A stretch of 64,000 nt of DNA, taken from assembly GCF_023806485.1 (NCBI RefSeq), contig NZ_JAMSLR010000006.1, positions 1 to 64,000 on the forward strand, in the 5' to 3' direction. This document shows positions 37,788 through 46,524 of the stretch, piece after piece. The stretch's first letter is position 1. Each line of letters begins with the position of its first letter. Under the pieces are notes generated by a model. That model saw only the letters and a program-made list of their open reading frames with translations, was not told the DNA's origin and ran no database searches. Made by a program: the position numbers and the translations under genes. This DNA comes from Thermalbibacter longus (GTDB lineage: Bacteria; Chloroflexota; Chloroflexia; Thermomicrobiales; Thermomicrobiaceae).

Positions 37788-39749
37788 ATGACACGGAGAC
37801 CTGGCCTACCGGCTCGGTTGTTCATCGCCCTCAGTCTGGTCCTCGCCCTGCTCAGCGTCTCTACCTGGTCGTCGGCCGCGGTCAGCCGCTTCCAGCGCGG
37901 CTTCAATCCTGGAGAACGCTTGCTCCCCTTCAAGCTCCTGCCCTCGCCGCTCGAGCTGGACACCGACGTACAGCCAGGCATGACCGGCCCTGACGGCCAG
38001 TTCAGCAAGGAGCAGATCGAACGGTTCCGCTGCGAGAGTTCCGGCGACCCGAGCACAGCAGTTGACATCAGTTGCAACGTCAATGACTTTGGCCAGGACT
38101 TCGCGCCGGATAACGAGATCGCGATCGCCGTGAACCCTGACGATCCGAATCACCTCGTTGCCGGCTCGAACGACTACTACTACCGCTTCAACAACGCCAC
38201 CGGCGCCCGCCAGGCGATCGTGCCAACCGGTTTCTTCACCTCGTTCGACGGCGGCCAGACCTGGGTCGACGGCCAGATCCCGCTCAAGAGCGGCAACGGT
38301 GGCGGCGACCCGGTGCCGGCGTTCGACCGCAAGCACGGTGTCGTGCTGATGGCCCAGCTCGAGAACGTGAGCGGACGCGGCGGCCCGTTCGTCGCCCAGG
38401 GAGACGTAGCGGTCAGCCGCTCGACGGACGGTGGCCTTACCTGGAGCGAGCCGATCACGGTGATGAAGGGGCGGGGCACCGGCATCGGCCCGGCAAATCG
38501 AGCGACCTTCTTCGACAAGGAATGGCTGACGGTCGACAATGACCCGCACTCGCCCTTCTACGGCCGGGCCTACCTCACGGCCACGCTCTTCGTCAACGGG
38601 CGGCAGGGAGCTTACACGCGCTCGCCGATCGTCCTCAGCTACTCAGACGATGGCGGGCTGACCTGGACCCCGCCGGTCGAGATCTCGGGATTCCACCAGA
38701 GCTGCTCGTTCCAGACCACCGGCCCTGAGGGCGAGTGCGACGAGGACCAGTTCTCGATCCCGGTGGTCGCTCCCGGCGGCACGGTCTACGTCCACTTCCA
38801 CAACTACCAGAACGAGAACTCCTGGGAAGTGCCGTTCGACTTCGATGCCCAGATCATGGTCGTCAAGTCCACCGACGGTGGGGCCACCTGGAGCGAGCCG
38901 GTGCCGGCGGTGCAGCTCGAGGACGGGCTGAGCGACATGCCCTGGTCGGTGATCTCGCGCCAGACGGTCTGGGGCCACCAGATCCGCTGGAACGCCTCCG
39001 GCAACATCGTGGTCAACCCGGCCAATGCCAGCGAGATCACGATCGTCTTCGCCGACCGCGGCACGCCGAACCCGGCGGCGACCCCATTCTGCTTCGTCAC
39101 CCCGGAGGGTGGGCTCAACATCGGCGGGCCGCCAAACTACGACCCCTGCGACGCCAAGACCGAATTCGATACCGACGTCTTCAAGGTCGTCTCGACTGGC
39201 GGCGGTGAGACCTGGTCAGACCGCACGCTCATCGATCGCGGCAACGGTGCTCCGCAGTGGTTCCCCTGGGCCGGCTACCTTTCGGACGGCAGGCTAGTGG
39301 TTGCCTGGGACGAGGACACCGAGCCGGCTCCGGCTGACAGCTTCGTTCACGTGCTGTGGATCGAGGGCGCGGGCAAGGAGGTGCTGGGGCCCGTGGAGTT
39401 CCCGGACGTCTCAGTCACGCACTGGACCGGCCAGTACGTGCCACAGGATCGCTGGCCGGCGGCCTGTGGTCCGGCCGGCTACACCGACCCGCCGGTCGAG
39501 AACGCCGTGGGGAAGGACTGCAACGTCTTCCACGGCGACTACACCGGGCTGGCAGTCGGCCCAGACGACAGCATCAACGTCGTCTGGACGGGTCTGAACG
39601 CGCTGGCGACCTCGCCGCAGCTCGATCCCTACACTGGCGCTGAGCACGATGGCTATCGCCAGGACGCGATGTTCGCCCGCCGGACGGCAAACGAGGTCAC
39701 GTCGAACTCGAACGGGGGACCAGCACAGAAGGGCAAGCGGCAACACTGA
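37788..39749 (+). CDS. secreted Asp-box (BNR/sialidase-fold) protein
   Basis: A 653-residue exported protein with an N-terminal signal peptide (RLFIALSLVLALLSVSTWSSA). At least five Asp-box motifs are visible: SFDGGQTW, STDGGLTW, SDDGGLTW, STDGGATW and STGGGETW, which mark a sialidase-like beta-propeller. The family includes true glycosidases as well as non-enzymatic proteins. I cannot see the Arg triad or nucleophile Tyr of sialidases with confidence, so enzymatic activity is not claimed. Conserved Cys pairs may form disulfides outside the cell. ATG 37788 lies just after gggagggaatgaggg. Transcription probably starts about 175 bases upstream. Confidence 0.82.
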   Translation: MTRRPGLPARLFIALSLVLALLSVSTWSSAAVSRFQRGFNPGERLLPFKLLPSPLELDTDVQPGMTGPDGQFSKEQIERFRCESSGDPSTAVDISCNVNDFGQDFAPDNEIAIAVNPDDPNHLVAGSNDYYYRFNNATGARQAIVPTGFFTSFDGGQTWVDGQIPLKSGNGGGDPVPAFDRKHGVVLMAQLENVSGRGGPFVAQGDVAVSRSTDGGLTWSEPITVMKGRGTGIGPANRATFFDKEWLTVDNDPHSPFYGRAYLTATLFVNGRQGAYTRSPIVLSYSDDGGLTWTPPVEISGFHQSCSFQTTGPEGECDEDQFSIPVVAPGGTVYVHFHNYQNENSWEVPFDFDAQIMVVKSTDGGATWSEPVPAVQLEDGLSDMPWSVISRQTVWGHQIRWNASGNIVVNPANASEITIVFADRGTPNPAATPFCFVTPEGGLNIGGPPNYDPCDAKTEFDTDVFKVVSTGGGETWSDRTLIDRGNGAPQWFPWAGYLSDGRLVVAWDEDTEPAPADSFVHVLWIEGAGKEVLGPVEFPDVSVTHWTGQYVPQDRWPAACGPAGYTDPPVENAVGKDCNVFHGDYTGLAVGPDDSINVVWTGLNALATSPQLDPYTGAEHDGYRQDAMFARRTANEVTSNSNGGPAQKGKRQH

Positions 39750-39798
39750 TATACTTCTGCACCGGTGTCGGAGAGAAGGCGGCGCGGGAGCGTACGGG

Positions 39799-40299
39799 AT
39801 GCCGGACCTGCCGCCTCTAGAGCGGCAGCTCTATGACCTGCTGACCGGTCGCCGGCTCACGCTGGCGACGGCCGAGTCGTGCACCGGCGGGCTCGTCGGC
39901 CACCTGATCACGACCGTCTCGGGGAGCTCGGCCTACTATCTGGGCGGGGTCATCGCCTACAGCAATGAGCTCAAGCAGGCCTTGCTGGGCGTGCCGGCGA
40001 GCATCCTCGAGACACACGGCGCGGTCAGCCGGGAGTGCGCCGAGGCGATGGCGCGAGGCATCCGCGAGCGGACCGGGGCCGATATCGGTATCTCGACGAC
40101 CGGGATCGCCGGCCCGACCGGTGCCACGCCGACCAAGCCGGTCGGGCTGGTCTATGTTGCCTGCGCGACCCCTCATGGCGTCACCTGCGAGGAGCACCGC
40201 TTCCAGGGCGACCGGCTGACCAATATCCGGCTCGCGGCCGAGGCCGCGCTGCGGCTGGTCCTCCACGAGGCCGCGGCGCTCCCGGAGCCGGGATCGTAG
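39799..40299 (+). CDS. CinA C-terminal domain protein (nicotinamide-nucleotide amidase type)
   Basis: A 166-residue stand-alone CinA-C domain, equivalent to PncC, which deamidates nicotinamide mononucleotide to nicotinate mononucleotide in NAD salvage. The motif TAESCTGG is at 24-31, followed by the family strands SSAYYLGGVIAYSNELK and TGIAGPTGATPTKPVGLVY. The N-terminal molybdopterin-like domain of full CinA is absent, which is common. ATG 39799 fits the family start, although the ribosome-binding site (gcgggag) is modest. It lies 49 bases after the secreted protein and 72 before the M16 peptidase. Confidence 0.93.
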   Translation: MPDLPPLERQLYDLLTGRRLTLATAESCTGGLVGHLITTVSGSSAYYLGGVIAYSNELKQALLGVPASILETHGAVSRECAEAMARGIRERTGADIGISTTGIAGPTGATPTKPVGLVYVACATPHGVTCEEHRFQGDRLTNIRLAAEAALRLVLHEAAALPEPGS

Positions 40300-40371
40300 A
40301 AGAGCGCGAACAGTCGCGTCATATGAGTGGTGAGGGCAAAACACCGTTCGCCCCACAGTTGCGAGGAGTCG

Positions 40372-41640
40372 ATGGAGTACTCGAAGACCACGCTGCCGAA
40401 CGGTATTCGCGTCGTGACCAGCCGGATGGACCACGTCCGCTCGGCCAGCTTGATCCTCTACTTCGGCGTGGGCTCGCGGCACGAGCCCGACGCCAAGGCC
40501 GGCATTTCGCACTTCCTCGAGCACATGCTCTTCAAGGGCACCGAGCATCGCCCTGACCCGGTGCAGATCACCGAGGCGATCGAGGGCGTCGGCGGGCTCA
40601 TCAACGCCGCGACGAACCGCGAGAGCACCAACTACTGGGTGAAGGTGCCCAGCGAGCACCTCCCGCTCGCCTTCGAGGTGCTGGCCGACATGGTGCGCCA
40701 CTCGCTGTTCGCCCCCGAGGAGCTGGAGAAGGAGCGGCGGGTCATCATCGAGGAGATCCACGGCATCTACGACACGCCGGACGACTACATCCACGACGTG
40801 ATCGACCAAGCCGTCTGGAACGGCCAGCCGCTCGGCCGCCCGATCATCGGCAGCGTGGAGACGGTACAGGCGATCACTCGCGATGACCTCGTCGCCTACG
40901 TGCGCCAGCACTACCAGGCCAACCGGCTCGTCATCGCGGCTGCTGGCGACCTCTGGCACGAGCAGGTGGTGGAGCTGGCCGATCGCTACTTCGGTGAGCT
41001 GCCGGCCGGGCCAGAACCACAATTGGAGCCAGCCCGGATCCGCGATGGGTTGCCCGATGTCCTCGTGGTCAGCCGGTCCACCGAGCAGGCGCACCTCTGC
41101 GTCGGCCTGCCGGCGCTGCCCTACACCGACGAGCGGCGGTTCACCCAAGGGATGATCGACGCCGTGCTCAGCTCCGGCATGAGCTCGCGCCTGTTCAAAG
41201 AGATCCGCGAGCGCCAGGGGCTGGCCTACGAGGTCTACGGCTACTTCCGCGAGTATATGGACGTCGGCGAGGCAGTCGTCTACGCCGGCACCGACGTCGA
41301 GCAGGTGGGCCGCGCTATCCAGGCCATCCTGCGCGAGCTGGACAAGCTGCGCCGGGAGCCGGTGCCGCCCGACGAGCTGGAGCGCACTAAGGAGCTGCGC
41401 AAGGGGCGGATCGTGATGGGGTTGGAGGACAGCCGGGCAGTCGCGAGCTGGATCGGCGGGCAAGAGCTGGTCTACGGCGAGATCCTGACGCCGGACGAGG
41501 TGATCGCACGCATCCAGGCGGTCACCAGCGACGATATCCAGGCGCTGGCCGGGGAGCTGTTCCAGGTGCAGCGCTACGCCCTGGCCCTGCTCGGTCCCTT
41601 CGACGACCCCGAGCCATTCCGCCGGCTGCTCCAGGCGTAG
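40372..41640 (+). CDS. M16-family zinc peptidase
   Basis: Processing-peptidase-like zinc protease of 422 residues (YmxG/PqqL group). The inverted zinc motif HFLEH is at 47-51, with the downstream Glu ligand in IIEEIHG (127-128). The second, non-catalytic homologous half contains RLFKEIRERQGLAYEVYGYF. Such proteins degrade short peptides. No signal peptide. ATG 40372 is preceded by GAGGAG; the open frame begins earlier at 40327. The chosen start begins MEYSKTTLPNGIRVV, the usual family N-terminus. Convergent with the secreted protein at 41674. Confidence 0.94.
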   Translation: MEYSKTTLPNGIRVVTSRMDHVRSASLILYFGVGSRHEPDAKAGISHFLEHMLFKGTEHRPDPVQITEAIEGVGGLINAATNRESTNYWVKVPSEHLPLAFEVLADMVRHSLFAPEELEKERRVIIEEIHGIYDTPDDYIHDVIDQAVWNGQPLGRPIIGSVETVQAITRDDLVAYVRQHYQANRLVIAAAGDLWHEQVVELADRYFGELPAGPEPQLEPARIRDGLPDVLVVSRSTEQAHLCVGLPALPYTDERRFTQGMIDAVLSSGMSSRLFKEIRERQGLAYEVYGYFREYMDVGEAVVYAGTDVEQVGRAIQAILRELDKLRREPVPPDELERTKELRKGRIVMGLEDSRAVASWIGGQELVYGEILTPDEVIARIQAVTSDDIQALAGELFQVQRYALALLGPFDDPEPFRRLLQA

Positions 41641-41673
41641 CAGCCGGCTCGTCCCCTAGCGGGGGGTGACGGC

Positions 41674-43611
41674 TCACCCGGTGAGCGTCACCTCCCGCTC
41701 GAGGAGCAGGTCGTCCCCGTCCGGGAAGAGCCAGCCGCTCGCGTCGCTGTCGAGCCAGACGCGCACGCGCAACCGATCGCCCGGCCCGCCGTGCAGCACG
41801 AAGATGTCCAGGGGCACGCCGCTGAACCAGCGCACCACCTGCTCGCCGCCGGCCACCCGGGCCGAGGCCGTGTCGTCGACCAGCTCGATGAACAGGCGCG
41901 GAGCAACCGCGGCCGGATCCAGGGCCGGCTCCAGGGTTGCGGTGGCCTGGAACGCTGGGCTGGCATTCCCTGGCTGCCAACCAGTGGCGGCGTCGCCGTC
42001 CACGGCCGGCCCGGCGAGGCTGAGCTGCGCGCCGGTGACCCAGTGGTGCGCCAGCGGACCGGCGATCGGCTCGTTCGCGTCGCAGGCATCGTTCCGGTTG
42101 AGGTCGACGCAGGCCGTGATCAGGTCTGTCCCTCCACGCTCGCCGCGGTAGCGCAGCTCGACGGTTCCGAAGGAATCCGTGACGGCTGTCCGAGCCTGCG
42201 CGTTGGCGCCGGTCACGACCAGGCGCACGGGCAACCCGGCGACTCCGGATACCGAGAAGGACGCTGCATACTCGCCTCCGACCACATCAGCGGTGCCGGA
42301 AGGGAGCCAGGTGCCGATCTGCACCTCCGAGACCCACAAGAGCTGCCGAGGTTCTAGAGCGAGATCGCATTCGACATCCCGATTCCAGTCGAGGCAGAGC
42401 ACGATCACGCGCGAGGAGCCGATCGGCGGATGTGCCGGGCTCGGCGCACGCAAGGTTACGTGCCCGCTCGTGTCGGTCGTGACCACAGTGGGAGGAGTAG
42501 GTTCTGGATCGAGGCCATTCACGAGCAATTGGACGCCAGCGAAGGGTTTGCCTCCAAGGACGAGCCGCACCGTTACCGTCGCATCCTGACCCAGCAGCAA
42601 CGTCCAGCCGGGCTGAGCCGCCCATTCCACCTCTAGCCCAAGCCAGACCTCGGCGCTGGCACGCGGCTCGCCGGCGTCACAGCGCCCGTTGCGATCCACG
42701 TCGACGCACGCTTCGACCCGATCGAGGCCGGCTCGCGCTCCGGTGTACTGGAGCCACAAGCCACCCCAGTCATCAGTGCGGCCGGCCAGCCGCCAGGCGA
42801 GATGCTGGTTCGGCCCCTCGACGATGCGGAAGAGCACGTCCGCCTGCGGGATCGGGAAGGGACCGCGCCGCACAACGACCTGCAGTCCCGCAGTAAGCGT
42901 GGACGTCCAGAAGGGCGAGGTCTCAAAGCTGATCGCTGGCTCTGCCGTCCGTGCCTCGAGCAGTGTGTGCCCCAGCCGGCCCAGCAGGACGTCGTACCGC
43001 TCCGGCCACGCCCCTGGGTGCCACTCGAAGCGGGCGCGCTCGAAGTACTGGACTACGTACTCCTGCCCGTCGTCCAAGTTCACCTCGCGGAACTCCTCGC
43101 TGATGGGGTAGCCGAACACCGCCAGCCCCCCGAACCGCTCCCAGTAGGCCCGAAAGCCCCCGCACAGGTTATGGCCCGTCTCGGCGAAGTGCAGGCAGCC
43201 GGGATCGGGCCCGACAGGTATAAAGGGCCCGCTCGGGAAGCTGGGATCGGTGCTCTCCCACGCTGCGACCAGTTCGCGGCCGAGCAGCCCGAGGAGGACA
43301 TCGTGCCGCTCAGGATAGCCTCCCGGATGCCACTCGAAGCGGGCACGCTCGAACCACTGGGTAACGATCCTTGTCTCGGGATCGACGAACTCGTCGGTCA
43401 GCGGGTAGCCGAATAGAGCGAGCCCACCGAACTGCTCCCAATAGGCGCGGAAGCCGTGGCACACCCGATGACCTGTCTCGGGGAAGTGAATACACGGCTC
43501 CTGTGCGGCCGCACGGCGTGCGGTATATCCCGACGGGGCGATGAGGGATACGCCCGAGAGGACAAACCCGAGAGCCAACGCGAGCGCGAGGCGCCCGAGG
43601 ACGAGGAACAC
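41674..43611 (-). CDS. secreted protein with two LGFP-like modules and Ig-like domains
   Basis: A 645-residue exported protein; the signal peptide is at about residues 5-37. Two consecutive LGFP-like modules follow: HFPETGHRVC...FGYPLTDEF...QWFERARFEWHPG and HFAETGHNLC...FGYPISEEF...QYFERARFEWHPG, each ending in PER-x-DVLLG-x-LG. The remaining two thirds is beta-rich with three or four Ig-like domains ending in Asp-rich strands (CVDVDRNGRCDAGEP; CVDLNRNDACDANEP). It shares both module types with the protein at 10833 and the Ig type with that at 14399. Function unknown; probably attached to the cell surface. A good minus-strand promoter lies at 43722-43751. Confidence 0.8.
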   Translation of the reverse strand: MFLVLGRLALALALGFVLSGVSLIAPSGYTARRAAAQEPCIHFPETGHRVCHGFRAYWEQFGGLALFGYPLTDEFVDPETRIVTQWFERARFEWHPGGYPERHDVLLGLLGRELVAAWESTDPSFPSGPFIPVGPDPGCLHFAETGHNLCGGFRAYWERFGGLAVFGYPISEEFREVNLDDGQEYVVQYFERARFEWHPGAWPERYDVLLGRLGHTLLEARTAEPAISFETSPFWTSTLTAGLQVVVRRGPFPIPQADVLFRIVEGPNQHLAWRLAGRTDDWGGLWLQYTGARAGLDRVEACVDVDRNGRCDAGEPRASAEVWLGLEVEWAAQPGWTLLLGQDATVTVRLVLGGKPFAGVQLLVNGLDPEPTPPTVVTTDTSGHVTLRAPSPAHPPIGSSRVIVLCLDWNRDVECDLALEPRQLLWVSEVQIGTWLPSGTADVVGGEYAASFSVSGVAGLPVRLVVTGANAQARTAVTDSFGTVELRYRGERGGTDLITACVDLNRNDACDANEPIAGPLAHHWVTGAQLSLAGPAVDGDAATGWQPGNASPAFQATATLEPALDPAAVAPRLFIELVDDTASARVAGGEQVVRWFSGVPLDIFVLHGGPGDRLRVRVWLDSDASGWLFPDGDDLLLEREVTLTG

Positions 43612-43721
43612 TCCTACCCCTCCTCTGTCAGGCAGCGAACAAGAACGAGTACCTTCGGCGGGGAGCGCTCGGCTGGTGACCTGATCAGGCAGGTCTCTCG
43701 ACCGAGCCGGAACCCTACTGT

Positions 43722-43751
43722 AGAATAGCTATTTGACCAGAGGTGTGTCAA
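43722..43751 (-). promoter_or_regulatory. promoter of the two-module secreted protein gene
   Basis: On the minus strand: TTGACA (43751-43746), 18-base spacer, TATTCT (43727-43722), about 110 bases before the ATG. The -10 context GCTATTCTACAG is repeated exactly before pyrF at 55538-55527. Confidence 0.6.
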
Positions 43752-43833
43752 GGAGCGTACGATGCTGTGGACACGAACCAGAACTCTGCTGCGTCGCGAT
43801 TCCCCGCCCTGCACAGCGCCGGCGGCTCGGGTC

Positions 43834-44478
43834 TTAGGCTGGCGACGATGACGCGATCTGCACCATCCAGGGGCGCTCCCGGCCGATGGTCGTCGCCTGG
43901 CCGTGGCCAGGGTAGACCACCACTTCGTCCGGCAGCTCGAGCAGTCGCCGCATGGTTGCGACCGTTTGCTCCACGCTGGCTCCGGGAAGGTCGACACGCC
44001 CGTAGCCACCGGCAAACAGCGTATCGCCACCGAAGAGGACGCCGGCCTCCGGCTCGTAGAGAGAGATCTGCTCGCTCGCGTGCCCGGGCGTGTGGATCAC
44101 CCGGAAGCGCCAGCGTCCCAGCTCGACCTCGTCACCGTCTCCGAGCAGGCGGTCCGGCGAGACCGGCTCGATCGCGAGCGACGGATCGCTGAACGGCGGC
44201 CGAGGGTTCTCCAGCCGGGACACGGCGAGCGGATGCGCAGCCAGCGGCGCGCCCGTCTCTCGTCGCAGCCGCGCCGCATCGAGGACATGATCCCAGTGGG
44301 TGTGCGTGATCACGATGAGGGCGATCTGCGCTCCTCGATCCCGAGCACCTTCCTGCAGCGCATCGGCTGACTCGGGCGGCGCGTCGACGACCAGTGCCTG
44401 CCGGGTCTCGGGATCGATGACCAGGTACGCGTTCGTCGCGATCGGCCCGCTGGGAAACGTCTGAATCTCCAGGTCCAC
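43834..44478 (-). CDS. glyoxalase-II-like metallo-hydrolase
   Basis: Metallo-beta-lactamase-fold protein of 214 residues, YcbL/hydroxyacylglutathione-hydrolase type. Metal ligands: THTHWDHVLDA (HxHxDH), the His in HTPGHASEQ, the Asp in LFGGDTLFAGGYGR and the final His in VVYPGHGQAT. These compact proteins hydrolyse thioesters or related small esters. GTG 44478 is the likely start, giving MDLEIQTFPSGPIATNAYLV, the family N-terminus. It lies 21 bases after the ABC permease gene on the same strand, so it is probably the last gene of that operon. Confidence 0.92.
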   Translation of the reverse strand: MDLEIQTFPSGPIATNAYLVIDPETRQALVVDAPPESADALQEGARDRGAQIALIVITHTHWDHVLDAARLRRETGAPLAAHPLAVSRLENPRPPFSDPSLAIEPVSPDRLLGDGDEVELGRWRFRVIHTPGHASEQISLYEPEAGVLFGGDTLFAGGYGRVDLPGASVEQTVATMRRLLELPDEVVVYPGHGQATTIGRERPWMVQIASSSPA

Positions 44479-44499
44479 GCTCGTTGACCTTTCGCTCAG

Positions 44500-45357
44500 C
44501 TAGAGATCTCGCTTCCGGAAGACGAGCATCGCGGCCAGCAGGAGGACGAAGGCGTAGGCCACTGCATACTGTACCGCGAAGGCGCTCGGCGGCGTGGTGG
44601 TGCCGAAGGGGTTCGGCCCCAGGAAGTTGACCGCCAGCCTCGGCTGGAAGAGGTAGCTAGCGAGTCGCCACATGCTATCGCTCGGCACGACGATCGAGCT
44701 GATAACCCCGATGCGGATCAGCAGGTCGTTATCCAGCGCGGTGCCGACCTGCTCCACCAGCCCACCGGTGATGGCCATGCCGTAGAGCATGAAGACCACG
44801 ACACCGTTGGTGACCGTGCTCAGAAACGTGCTCCCGAAGACAGTCAGGCTGAGCAGGATCAGGCTCACCAGGAGGATGAGCAACGTGCCCTGCACAACGT
44901 TCGGCGGCGTGTAGTCTCCGACAACACGCGCGGTCAGGATCACCGACGCGACCATAGCGACGATGTAGAGCGCCAGCATGCCCGCGAAGCCCAGATACTT
45001 GCCGAGCACGATCTCCCATCGACGGATCGGCTTGGGGACAATCGCCTGGAGCGTCCCCGCGTCGATCTCGCTGGCGATCGTGCCGACCGAGGCGAAGATC
45101 GTCATCACCCCGCTGAGGAAGTTCACCGTCCAGAGCCCAAGCAAGACCATCGCGCTGGCGAAGATCTCGTACGTCCCGGCTGGCGGCACCCCGCGCTCGG
45201 CCCGGCGCGCCTCCATCTGGCGCCAGTCCTCGACGAAGAGGTGAAACCCCCAGACATAGAGGACGACGAAGAGCACGCTGAGCAGCAGCACGCCCCAGAC
45301 CAGCTTCTTGCGCAGGCCCTCCCGAAAGGTGAGCTGGGCGATGACCAGGGACTTCAT
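44500..45357 (-). CDS. ABC-2-type transporter permease
   Basis: Membrane component of an ABC-2 exporter: 285 residues with about six hydrophobic helices, the first after SLVIAQLTFREGLRKK. The ATG overlaps the stop of the ATPase gene (ATGA at 45357-45354), showing translational coupling. The partner ATPase is at 45354-46328. NosY/GldA-like permeases of this type move lipids, drugs or metals or help assemble surface structures; the substrate is unknown. Ends just before the glyoxalase-II-like gene. Confidence 0.88.
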   Translation of the reverse strand: MKSLVIAQLTFREGLRKKLVWGVLLLSVLFVVLYVWGFHLFVEDWRQMEARRAERGVPPAGTYEIFASAMVLLGLWTVNFLSGVMTIFASVGTIASEIDAGTLQAIVPKPIRRWEIVLGKYLGFAGMLALYIVAMVASVILTARVVGDYTPPNVVQGTLLILLVSLILLSLTVFGSTFLSTVTNGVVVFMLYGMAITGGLVEQVGTALDNDLLIRIGVISSIVVPSDSMWRLASYLFQPRLAVNFLGPNPFGTTTPPSAFAVQYAVAYAFVLLLAAMLVFRKRDL

Positions 45358-46328
45358 CGCGGCTCCGCGCCCTCGCGGCTGACGATGTCCACGAACACCT
45401 CTTCCAGCGTGCGGCGCTCCGGTACCACACCGTAGACCGGCGCGCCGGCTCGCACCAGGTAGTCGACCGCCCGGGCGATCGCGGTCTCATCGGCAGCGCG
45501 AGCGACGACGACTGGCCGAGGGCCGTCGGCGACCGTCTCGACCTGGACATAGGCGGCCAGCCCGCCGACGACGCCGTCCGGCAACGCGCCCAGACGGAAC
45601 TCGACGGTCAGCTCCCGGCTGAGAAGCTCGCTCATCGGCCCGGTGGCGACCACCCGGCCGTGGTTGACGATCGCCACCCGGTCGCAGACGCTCTCGACCT
45701 CGCTGAGCAGGTGCGAGTTGAGGAAGATCGTCACGCCCTCCGACTTCAGCCGCAGGATCAGCTCGCGCACGTCCCGGCGGCCCAGTGGGTCGAGCGCGGA
45801 GGTCGGCTCGTCGAGGAAGACGACGCGCGGGTTGTTCAGCAGCGCCTGCGCGATGCCGATGCGCTGCTGCATCCCCTTGGAGTAGGTGCGCACGCGCAGG
45901 TGACCCACGCCGGCCAGCCCAACCAGTTCCAGCACCTCGGGGATGCGGCGGCGACGCTCTTCACGGCTCATCCCGTAGAGCTTGCCGTGCAGGTCGAGCA
46001 GCTCTTCGCCGCGCAGCCAGTCATGGAAACGGAACAGCTCGGGGAGGAAGCCGATCCGGCGGCGAGCCTCGAGGTCGCCCAGCGGCCGGCCGAGGATGCG
46101 CGCCGTGCCGGCCGTCGGCTGGATCAACCCCACCAGCATCTTGACCGACGTCGTCTTGCCTGCGCCATTCGGGCCGAGGAAGCCGAAGACCTCGCCCTCG
46201 TACACCTCGAGGCTCAAGTCCTCGACCGCGACCCGGTCACCGTAGACCTTGCGCAGGCCGAAGGATTCGATGACAGGCACGACAGAGACCGGGCGGGCCT
46301 GGCTCGGTGCGGAACCGGTGGCGGTCAT
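45354..46328 (-). CDS. ABC transporter ATP-binding protein
   Basis: Cytoplasmic ATPase of 324 residues that powers the adjacent permease. Walker A GPNGAGKTTS, signature in the form YSKGMQQRIGIAQ, Walker B VVFLDEPTSALDPLG, and the switch NSHLLSEVE. The C-terminal extension of about 90 residues is usual for the ABC-2 (CcmA/DrrA) group. ATG 46328 has GGAGAA upstream. Upstream, a terminator hairpin (46415-46444) separates it from the anti-sigma gene, so this three-gene unit has its own promoter, which I could not identify. Confidence 0.94.
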   Translation of the reverse strand: MTATGSAPSQARPVSVVPVIESFGLRKVYGDRVAVEDLSLEVYEGEVFGFLGPNGAGKTTSVKMLVGLIQPTAGTARILGRPLGDLEARRRIGFLPELFRFHDWLRGEELLDLHGKLYGMSREERRRRIPEVLELVGLAGVGHLRVRTYSKGMQQRIGIAQALLNNPRVVFLDEPTSALDPLGRRDVRELILRLKSEGVTIFLNSHLLSEVESVCDRVAIVNHGRVVATGPMSELLSRELTVEFRLGALPDGVVGGLAAYVQVETVADGPRPVVVARAADETAIARAVDYLVRAGAPVYGVVPERRTLEEVFVDIVSREGAEPR

Positions 46329-46414
46329 CGCGGATTCTCCAGGGCGATCCCAGCGAGCCGTAATCCGGGTCGATCATAGCACGAGGGCTGCTGCCGGCCG
46401 GCATAGCAGGAGAC

Positions 46415-46444
46415 GCAGTGGCCGGAGCTGGCTCCGGCCACTGC
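46415..46444 (-). terminator. perfect hairpin after the anti-sigma gene
   Basis: GCAGTGGCCGGAGC and its exact complement around a TG centre, 14-bp stem, about 80 bases past the minus-strand anti-sigma stop. There is no T-run, but the stem is very stable. Confidence 0.5.
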
Positions 46445-46524
46445 GGGATCTGGAGTTGGGGAGGAAATGGGCGGATGCGAGAGTTGTTGTCCCATCATCG
46501 CTGCGGCGAGCCCGGCGAGCGCCA

